Shown one piece after another: positions 1-6,610 of a stretch of 17,588 bases of DNA (positions are counted from its first letter, which is position 1; each line of letters starts with the position of its first letter). The notes below the pieces were generated by a model. It did not search any database and was not told where the DNA came from. It saw only the letters and a list, made by a program, of their open reading frames with translations. Position numbers and translations under genes: made by a program. Source of the stretch: Egerieenecus sp048201975 (lineage in GTDB: Bacteria > Bacillota > Clostridia > Christensenellales > Aristaeellaceae). The DNA lies in assembly GCA_048201975.1 (NCBI GenBank), contig DBFBGQ010000125.1, positions 1 through 17,588 on the forward strand. The letters are read 5' to 3'.

Positions 1-1460
<1,460 letters not shown>

Positions 1461-1508
1461 ACGGTTTCCTCCTCTGCCTGTTTCATCTGGGGAATCTACA
1501 GCTTTCCC

Positions 1509-1517
1509 AGTATATCA
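1509..1517 (-). promoter_or_regulatory. Possible second glnN promoter (extended -10)
   Basis: On the minus strand this reads TGATATACT, an extended -10 element (TGn plus TATACT). No good -35 is seen 16-18 bases upstream. If used, the leader of glnN would be about 40 bases. It is weaker support than the upstream consensus promoter. Confidence 0.3.
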
Positions 1518-1548
1518 CAGCCGGGCCGTGAAATCCAGCGTGATACAC
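1510..1548 (-). promoter_or_regulatory. Stem-loop in the glnN leader
   Basis: In the glnN leader, 1540-1548 pairs with 1510-1518 (nine pairs, one G-U) and the helix continues with 1535-1539 pairing with 1520-1524 after a one-base bulge at 1519. The loop is 10 bases. That is about 14 pairs lying some 50 bases before the glnN start. No T-run follows, so it is not an intrinsic terminator. It could be a regulatory RNA element or a DNA operator; the outer arm also overlaps the possible second promoter at 1509-1517. I do not recognise a known riboswitch. Confidence 0.5.
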
Positions 1549-1599
1549 GGAAAAGAGCGCTGCGAGTCCTAACTCACAGCACCCTTGCAGCACGGACGG

Positions 1600-1628
1600 A
1601 TTATAGGCCCGGCGGAAGCGATTGTCAA
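1600..1628 (-). promoter_or_regulatory. glnN promoter, perfect sigma-A consensus
   Basis: The minus strand shows TTGACA (1623-1628), a 17-base spacer and TATAAT (1600-1605), a full match to the vegetative promoter consensus. Transcription would begin near 1593, giving a glnN leader of about 130 bases that contains the stem-loop at 1510-1548. Such a strong core promoter implies high basal output unless repressed or attenuated. Confidence 0.85.
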
Positions 1629-1637
1629 GCCCCCTTT

Positions 1638-1662
1638 TGCGGATTCGCCGCACTTTTTTTTT
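1638..1662 (+). terminator. Terminator-like hairpin with T9, no gene in front
   Basis: TGCGG (1638-1642) pairs with CCGCA (1648-1652) around a five-base loop and is followed by nine T residues (1654-1662). The orientation is plus. No plus-strand gene ends here; upstream plus-strand transcription would be antisense to glnN. It may stop antisense transcripts or be fortuitous, as the stem has only five pairs. Confidence 0.35.
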
Positions 1663-1736
1663 GCGCTGGCACGTGACAAAAGGCTCCAGACTGTCCCAAA
1701 ATTGTTTTTTCTTTGTGTGCGTTGTCTCCGCCGGGC

Positions 1737-1766
1737 TTGACACGCCTGCGGCAAAGGGGCTACACT
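1737..1766 (+). promoter_or_regulatory. Promoter-like sequence just ahead of a hairpin
   Basis: TTGACA (1737-1742), an 18-base spacer and TACACT (1761-1766). The -35 is a perfect match and the -10 matches four of six. The predicted start, near 1773, coincides with the first base of the hairpin at 1772-1816, so the transcript would be almost only a terminator hairpin. Confidence 0.5.
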
Positions 1767-1771
1767 ATATT

Positions 1772-1823
1772 GGATGGACGGGAGTGCGTCCTTCGCGCCG
1801 AAGGTCCCGTCCATCCCTTTTTT
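1772..1823 (+). ncRNA. Candidate short hairpin RNA or attenuator (intrinsic terminator shape)
   Basis: A perfect 12-bp stem (1772-1783 with 1805-1816) encloses an inner 6-bp stem (1790-1795 with 1799-1804, three-base loop), with six unpaired bases between on the 5' side. It is followed by T6 at 1818-1823. It has the shape of a strong intrinsic terminator on the plus strand, but no gene precedes it. The only upstream signal is the promoter at 1737-1766. Read together they predict a transcript of about 50 nt. Alternatives are an attenuator or insulator for the DUF134/NifX gene, or a remnant of a lost gene. Confidence 0.45.
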
Positions 1824-1830
1824 ACGAAAG

Positions 1831-1854
1831 AATTATTGACATATGTCAGTAATT
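1831..1854 (+). promoter_or_regulatory. 24-bp near-perfect palindrome, likely operator
   Basis: Positions 1831-1854 are symmetric about 1842/1843 with 11 of 12 base pairs matching; only 1836/1849 differs. The core TGACATATGTCA (1837-1848) is a perfect palindrome. It covers the -35 element of the promoter at 1836-1864, so a dimeric protein bound there should block transcription. The neighbouring DUF134 helix-turn-helix protein is the obvious candidate, which would make it autoregulated; that is inference. Confidence 0.65.
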
Positions 1855-1864
1855 ACGCTATACT
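1836..1864 (+). promoter_or_regulatory. Promoter of the DUF134/NifX gene
   Basis: TTGACA (1836-1841), a 17-base spacer and TATACT (1859-1864). The predicted start is near 1871, about 20 bases before the ATG, and the ribosome binding site GGGAGGAGGAG lies in this short leader. The -35 lies inside the palindrome at 1831-1854. Confidence 0.8.
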
Positions 1865-1890
1865 GAACGCATGCGGGAGGAGGAGACGCC

Positions 1891-2691
1891 ATGGCGCGCC
1901 CGACCCAGGAACGCAAGGTGTGCCGTTTACCGGCATGTCCCCGCTTTCATCCGGATACGCCCAGCGCCCAGGAGGAGATCCGGCTGACGGTGGAGGAATA
2001 TGAAGCGCTTCGGCTGATGGACCTGGAGGGTTACACCCAGGCGGAGTGCGCGCAGACCATGGGCATCGCCCGCACCACGGTGCAGAGCATCTATGCGTCC
2101 GCCCGGCGCAAGGTCAGTCGCATGCTGGTGGAGGGGCGGGCCCTGTCCATCGGCGGTGGAGCTTACCGCCTTTGCCCGGAGTGGGAGGCACAGTGCCCCT
2201 GCGGAGGATGCGTCCGGCGGAGGGCCAGGCAGACCTCGCCCGCGCTACAGGAAAGGAAGGAATCGGTTATGCGCATTGCAGCCACCTATGAAAACGGCCA
2301 GATTTTTCAACACTTTGGGCATACAGCCCAGTTCAAGTTTTTTGATGCGGAGAACGGGAAGATCGTCTCCACGCAGGTGGTGGACACCCAGGGCAGCGGC
2401 CACGGCGCGCTGGCGGAGTTCCTTCGCGCCAACGGCGCGGAGACGCTGATCTGCGGCGGCATCGGCGGAGGCGCGCAGAGCGCCCTGGCGGAAGCCGGCA
2501 TCAAGCTGTACGCAGGTGTGCGCGGCAGCGCGGATGCGGCGGTGCTGGCTCTGCTGGCGGGAAAGCTGAACGCCTCCCAGGATGCTACATGCGACCATCA
2601 CCATGGGGAGGATCACGATTGCAGCGCCCATGGGGAAGGCCATACATGCGGTGAACATGGTTGCGGCGAGCACGGCTGCGGCCAGCATTAA
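1891..2691 (+). CDS. DUF134 HTH domain fused to NifX/NifB-type domain, His/Cys-rich tail
   Basis: The protein has 266 residues. Residues 1-100 are a DUF134 domain with a sigma-70 region 4-like helix-turn-helix (RLTVEEYEALRLMDLEGYTQ, then AECAQTMGIARTTVQSIYAS), likely DNA binding. A Cys cluster, CPEWEAQCPCGGC (about 94-106), may hold a metal. Residues 127 to about 228 form a dinitrogenase iron-molybdenum cofactor (NifX/NifB C-terminal) domain: MRIAATYENG, FGHTAQFKFF, ICGGIGGGAQSALAEAGI. The last 33 residues contain 9 His and 5 Cys with GEHGC repeats, a probable metal-binding tail. Proteins of this kind occur widely in anaerobes without nitrogenase; the function is not established, and nif genes are absent here. 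The start follows GGGAGGAGGAG. Codon 127 (2269) is an in-frame ATG behind AGGAAGG and could yield a separate 140-residue NifX-like protein. Single-gene transcript, ending at the terminator at 2703-2736. Confidence 0.9.
   Translation: MARPTQERKVCRLPACPRFHPDTPSAQEEIRLTVEEYEALRLMDLEGYTQAECAQTMGIARTTVQSIYASARRKVSRMLVEGRALSIGGGAYRLCPEWEAQCPCGGCVRRRARQTSPALQERKESVMRIAATYENGQIFQHFGHTAQFKFFDAENGKIVSTQVVDTQGSGHGALAEFLRANGAETLICGGIGGGAQSALAEAGIKLYAGVRGSADAAVLALLAGKLNASQDATCDHHHGEDHDCSAHGEGHTCGEHGCGEHGCGQH
2254..2271 (+). promoter_or_regulatory. Internal ribosome site and start inside the DUF134/NifX gene
   Basis: AGGAAGG (2254-2260) stands eight bases before an in-frame ATG (2269-2271), exactly where the NifX-type domain begins (MRIAATYENG). 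This is the position of the start codon when the two domains are separate genes, so a second, shorter product is plausible. Confidence 0.45.
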
Positions 2692-2702
2692 GGAAACAGA
2701 CT

Positions 2703-2736
2703 GAGGCGTTGTCCCGACGGACAACGCCTCTTTTTT
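2703..2736 (+). terminator. Intrinsic terminator of the DUF134/NifX gene
   Basis: A perfect 12-bp stem (2703-2714 with 2719-2730), a CGAC tetraloop and T6 (2731-2736), 11 bases after the stop codon. It lies between convergent genes; on the minus strand no good T-run follows the stem, so it mainly serves the plus strand. Confidence 0.92.
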
Positions 2737-2770
2737 GTGAACACTACAGTGGCTGGAAGGGAAAACCACG

Positions 2771-3895
2771 TTACAGCACGATTTCCCCGGGACGATAGCC
2801 ATGGGGCAGCTCCTCTTCCTCCAGGAAGGGGCAGCTCTCGTCCTCCAATACGGGCAGGAACGCCGCAAAGGGGATGCGGTCGAACTCACAGCCATAGCTG
2901 CTCTGCCCGAACCAACCGCCTTCCTTGGCCCGCAGGTTCAGGTCCCGGGCAAACTTGGTGTCGTTGGAGCAGTCGTGAATCACCAGGGGCCAGCGCTCCT
3001 CCGCCGCCTGGCGCATCAGCGTCAGGGTCAGCTCCCGGCTCCAGATGGGGGAAATGTAGCCCAGGCGAGCCATGTACAGGTTTTCTCCGGCATAGTTGTC
3101 GATGTTGTTGGCGTTGAGGTGAAGCTCGGCGCAGTTCATGAAGTCGATGCCCGTGTCCAGGATCTCCGCCTTCTTGTGCAAAAAGGCCGCATACAGCTCC
3201 GGGGTCATGGGGGTTTCAATGCCCACCTGCGGGATGTACCGCTTTGCCAGGGCCATGTTGGCGATGACGCGGTCGGAACAGTCGGTGGCGCCCAGGTTGA
3301 AGCGCAGCTCGTTCAACCCGGCTTCCCCCAGTGCGCGCAGGTTCTCCTCCGTGGCCAGGATGCCGTTGGTGTACATGTGCTGATAGATGCCTGCCTGACG
3401 GAAGGCACGGATGACCCCGTAATATTTTTCAATCTCCATGAACGGCTCCAGGTATACATAGGAGATCCCGGAGGGCTTTTGTTGTATGGAGAAGAGCAGG
3501 GGCAGGTCCCGCTCGTAATACTTGGTGCCGCCGATTTCCCATAAGCCCTCCCCGATGGGCTCGATGGCGTCCAGCTGGCCGTAATCATAGCAGAACTTGC
3601 ACCGGGCGTTGCAGCGGTTGGTTTTGCGAATGGCGCTAAGTCCCGTGCCCATCAGGCAGGAAAGGCAGCCCTTGGGGAAGTGGGTTTCCTTGCCCACGTA
3701 CAGGGTACGGCCTTGCAAATCCTTCAGCCCTGGAATCTGCGCCTTCAGCTCCGCCCGGCGATGCTCCACCGCGTCCTCGATTTGCGCCATAACGGCATAG
3801 GCGATTTCCTGCTGGCGCACCAGCAGGGGCTCCTCCTCCGGCAGCTGCGCAAAAAATTGGAACCAGGTGAGGGCGTCCTTCTTGGATATTTTCAT
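2771..3895 (-). CDS. Radical SAM protein of unknown function
   Basis: 374 residues from the ATG at 3895. The radical SAM iron-sulfur motif CNARCKFC is at residues 95-102 (CxxxCxxC), with a further pair CLSC at 77-80 just before it and single Cys near the C-terminus (HDCSND, SYGCEF, ESCPF). The region after the motif (YVYLEPFMEIEKYYG, MYTNGILAT, ELRFNLGATD) fits the TIM-barrel core of radical SAM enzymes of the activating-enzyme/SPASM-like type. Substrate unknown; no RiPP precursor or obvious target protein lies beside it. It is not the HemZ-type protein often found near dtd. An ATG six codons upstream (3913) exists, but GGAG five bases before 3895 favours the shorter form. It is last in the recJ-relA-dtd run, 62 bases after dtd, and converges on the DUF134/NifX gene. 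Confidence 0.85.
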   Translation of the reverse strand: MKISKKDALTWFQFFAQLPEEEPLLVRQQEIAYAVMAQIEDAVEHRRAELKAQIPGLKDLQGRTLYVGKETHFPKGCLSCLMGTGLSAIRKTNRCNARCKFCYDYGQLDAIEPIGEGLWEIGGTKYYERDLPLLFSIQQKPSGISYVYLEPFMEIEKYYGVIRAFRQAGIYQHMYTNGILATEENLRALGEAGLNELRFNLGATDCSDRVIANMALAKRYIPQVGIETPMTPELYAAFLHKKAEILDTGIDFMNCAELHLNANNIDNYAGENLYMARLGYISPIWSRELTLTLMRQAAEERWPLVIHDCSNDTKFARDLNLRAKEGGWFGQSSYGCEFDRIPFAAFLPVLEDESCPFLEEEELPHGYRPGEIVL

Positions 3896-3914
3896 AGGTG
3901 CTCCTTTCCGCATG

Positions 3915-3939
3915 AAAAAAGCGCGGCGCAGAGCCGCCG
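3915..3939 (-). terminator. Weak hairpin with T6 between dtd and the radical SAM gene
   Basis: On the minus strand GCGGC (3937-3933) can pair with GCCGC (3927-3923), five bases of loop, followed after GC by six T residues (3920-3915). A second small stem, GGGGA with TCCCC, lies at 3939-3955. This may partly terminate after dtd, leaving reduced read-through into the radical SAM gene. The stem is short, so support is modest. Confidence 0.35.
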
Positions 3940-3957
3940 GGGAAAGCTGATCCCCAC

Positions 3958-4407
3958 TTAAAATTGTTTGCGGCTGTCCAGCAGCAGCGTTACCGGGCCG
4001 TCGTTGACCAGGGCGACCTCCATGTGCGCCCGGAAGCGCCCCGTCTCCACCTGCAACCCCTGGGCGCGCCAGCTCTCCACCAGGCGCTGGTAAAGGGCGT
4101 TGGCCTCCTCGGGCCGGGCGGCCTCAATGAAGCTGGGGCGCCGTCCGCCCCGGGCGTCCCCATACAGGGTAAATTGGCTCACCGCCAGTATGGCGCCGCC
4201 CGCATCCATGACGCTGCGGTTCATCTTCCCCGCTTCGTCCTCAAAAATGCGCAGATGGGGCACCTTCTCCGCCATGTAGCGCAGGTCCTTTTCCGTGTCG
4301 TCCTCCCGCACGCCGATGAGCACCATCAGCCCCGGGCCGATCTTCCCCGTTACCTCGCCCGCCACCGTGACGGACGCTTCCGATACCCGCTGTATCACGC
4401 AACGCAT
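3958..4407 (-). CDS. dtd: D-aminoacyl-tRNA deacylase
   Basis: 149 residues, the usual length. The enzyme hydrolyses D-amino acids (and glycine misloaded on tRNA-Ala) from tRNA, protecting translation. The two signature stretches are present: SQFTLYGD (about 77-84) and the cis-proline loop NDGPVT near residue 136; MRCVIQRVSEASVTV is the typical N-terminus. The ATG lies four bases after the relA stop codon with only a weak GGGG ahead of it, so translation is probably coupled to relA. Linkage to relA is conserved across Firmicutes. Confidence 0.95.
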   Translation of the reverse strand: MRCVIQRVSEASVTVAGEVTGKIGPGLMVLIGVREDDTEKDLRYMAEKVPHLRIFEDEAGKMNRSVMDAGGAILAVSQFTLYGDARGGRRPSFIEAARPEEANALYQRLVESWRAQGLQVETGRFRAHMEVALVNDGPVTLLLDSRKQF

Positions 4408-4411
4408 TGCT

Positions 4412-6610
4412 TTACCCCGCTGATCTGTATACTTCTATTACATCCTGCCGCTTTTGCAACTGGCGGATGACCCGGTCCACCTGTTCCCGGCTGGACACGG
4501 ACAGTGTCATGCCGATGACGGAGATCCCCTTTTTGTCGTCCACCTTGGCGCTCACGGCGCGAATGGGCACGTTGAGCTCGCCGATGTACATGGCCAGCTC
4601 GCCCAGCAGGCTCACATGGTCGTAGGCGATTACCTGGATGGAGGCCTCGAACTGGCCGCTGCTCTCCTGCGCCCAGGCCACATGGACCATGCGCTCCTCC
4701 TCGCCGTTCTGGGCGTTGACGCAGTCCGCCTTATGAATGGTCACGCCCCGGCCCCGGGTGATGTAGCCCACGATATCGTCCCCCGGCACGGGGTTGCAGC
4801 AGTGGCCGAAGCGCACCTGGATGCCTTCCAGCCCTTCCATGATGATGCCTTGGGTGGCCTTGGTGTGCTGCTGCTGGTGCTGCTCCTGGGTGGGGAGCTC
4901 CTCCAGCGCCTGCTTGGGGCTGGGAGCCTCGCGCAGGCGCTGCTCCTCCAGCAGGCGGGTGACCACATAGATGGAGGCCAGCCCGCCGTACCCCACGGCG
5001 GCATACAGGTCGTTGAGCTCCTGAAAGCCGTACTTGCGCAGCATGCCGTCGTAATACTCGGGCTTGGCCAGGTTGGAGAGCAGCGCGCCCCGGCGCTTGC
5101 ACTCCTTTTCCACCATATCCTTGCCCCGCTCGATGTTCTCGTCCCGGCGCTCGTTTTTGAAAAACTGGCGTATCTTGGCCTTGGCCTGGGGCGTCTTGCA
5201 GATTTTCAGCCAGTCCATGCTGGGGCCCTTGGAGGCGGAGGAGGTGATGATCTCCACCCGGTCGCCGGTTTCCAGCACCGTGTCGATGGGGACGATTTTC
5301 CCGTTGATCTTGGCGCCCACGCAGGAATTGCCCACGGCGCTGTGGATCTGGTAGGCAAAATCCAGGGGCGTGGCGCCCTTGGTCATGGAAACCACGTCGC
5401 CCTTGGGGGTGAAAAGGAATACTTCCTCGGCGAACAGGTCGGTTTTCAGGGTGTCCAGAAACTCCTTGCCGTCCCGCGTGTCGCTTTGCCAGTCGAGAAT
5501 CTGCCGCAGCCAGTAGAGCTTGTTGTCCAGGTCGTTGCCCTTTTGATCCCCTTCCTTGTAGCGCCAGTGGGCCGCGATGCCGTATTCGGCCACCCGGTGC
5601 ATTTCCCAGGTGCGAATCTGTACCTCAAAGGGGAAGGGCATCTTCCGGCCGCCCACCACCGTGGTGTGCAGGCTTTGGTACATGTTGGCCTTGGGCACGG
5701 AGATATAGTCCTTGAACCGGCCGGGGATCTGGTTCCACAGGGTGTGGACGATGCCCAGCACCGCGTAGCAGTCCGGCACGGTGTCCACCAGCACCCGGAT
5801 CGCGATCAGGTCGTAGATTTGCTCGAAGGGTTTGTTTTGCAGCACCATTTTGCGGTAAATGGAGTAAAAATGCTTGGGCCGTCCGTCGATATCGTAACGG
5901 ATGTGCTGCTCGTCCAGTTTGGCGGAGAGCTCCTCGATGACCATGCGGATGTTTTCCTGGCGCTCGGCCCGTTTGAGCCCAACCTTTTGCACCAGGTTCT
6001 GATAGCCCACAGGGTCAATATACCGCAGGGAGAGGTCTTCCAGCTCCTGCTTGATGGCGTAAACGCCCAGGCGGTGGGCCAGGGGCGCGTAAATGTCCAG
6101 GGTTTCCCGGGCGATGGCCACCTGGCGGGCTTCCTTTTGGTATTTCAGGGTGCGCATGTTGTGCAGCCGGTCCGCCAGCTTGATGAGCACCACGCGGATA
6201 TCCTTGCTCATGGCCAGGATCATCTTGCGCAGGCTTTCCGCCTGAGCCTCCTCCCGGTCGGCAAAGTCCAGCTTGTTCAGCTTGGTCACGCCGTCCACCA
6301 GGCGGGCGACCTCCGGGCCGAACTCCTGCTGAATGGTTTCCAGGGTGATGTTCTCACAGTCCTCCACCGTATCGTGGAGCAGTCCCGCGGCAATGGTGGG
6401 TGCGTCGATCATCAGCTCCGTTAGGATGCTGGCCACAAAGCAGGGGTGGGTAAAGTAAGGCTCGCCGCTTTTCCGCTTCTGGTCCGCGTGGGCCTGCTCC
6501 GCAAAGCGGTAAGCCTTTTCCACCAGCTTGTAGCTGTCCCCAGGGTGATATTTCTGCACCCGAGCCAGCATCTGATCCAGGGGCATGGCTTCATAGGTTG
6601 TGTAGCTCAT
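4412..6610 (-). CDS. relA: Bifunctional (p)ppGpp synthetase/hydrolase, RelA/SpoT family
   Basis: 732 residues from the ATG at 6610. It makes and degrades the alarmone (p)ppGpp in the stringent response. Domains in order: HD hydrolase with H in FTHP (about 55) and LLHDTVED (77-84), both intact, so hydrolase activity is expected; synthetase domain with KHFYSIYRKM, YDLIAIRVLVD, RFKDYISVPKANMYQSLHTT and EVQIRTWEMHRVAEYGIAAH; TGS domain about 396-456 (VFLFTPKGDVVSM); C-terminal ACT domain from about 655. An ATG two codons upstream (6616) abuts the GGAGG directly; the ATG at 6610 has a spacing of six bases and is preferred. The start overlaps the end of recJ by 20 bases, which implies translational coupling. 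Confidence 0.97.
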   Translation of the reverse strand: MSYTTYEAMPLDQMLARVQKYHPGDSYKLVEKAYRFAEQAHADQKRKSGEPYFTHPCFVASILTELMIDAPTIAAGLLHDTVEDCENITLETIQQEFGPEVARLVDGVTKLNKLDFADREEAQAESLRKMILAMSKDIRVVLIKLADRLHNMRTLKYQKEARQVAIARETLDIYAPLAHRLGVYAIKQELEDLSLRYIDPVGYQNLVQKVGLKRAERQENIRMVIEELSAKLDEQHIRYDIDGRPKHFYSIYRKMVLQNKPFEQIYDLIAIRVLVDTVPDCYAVLGIVHTLWNQIPGRFKDYISVPKANMYQSLHTTVVGGRKMPFPFEVQIRTWEMHRVAEYGIAAHWRYKEGDQKGNDLDNKLYWLRQILDWQSDTRDGKEFLDTLKTDLFAEEVFLFTPKGDVVSMTKGATPLDFAYQIHSAVGNSCVGAKINGKIVPIDTVLETGDRVEIITSSASKGPSMDWLKICKTPQAKAKIRQFFKNERRDENIERGKDMVEKECKRRGALLSNLAKPEYYDGMLRKYGFQELNDLYAAVGYGGLASIYVVTRLLEEQRLREAPSPKQALEELPTQEQHQQQHTKATQGIIMEGLEGIQVRFGHCCNPVPGDDIVGYITRGRGVTIHKADCVNAQNGEEERMVHVAWAQESSGQFEASIQVIAYDHVSLLGELAMYIGELNVPIRAVSAKVDDKKGISVIGMTLSVSSREQVDRVIRQLQKRQDVIEVYRSAG

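Noticed and set aside
2771..3895. HemZ-type coproporphyrinogen oxidase, expected after dtd in some Clostridia
   Set aside because: The arrangement of motifs and the N-terminal sequence do not fit the HemN/HemZ family; only the generic radical SAM motif is shared.
3896..3913. ATG at 3913 as start of the radical SAM gene
   Set aside because: The ATG at 3895 has GGAG at the right distance, while 3913 has none and sits next to the T-run of a possible terminator.
4454..6424. Long open frame of 656 codons on the plus strand opposite relA
   Set aside because: It is the antisense shadow of a GC-rich gene: its sequence is low-complexity in G, A, V, H, L, shows no family motif, and relA on the other strand is unmistakable.
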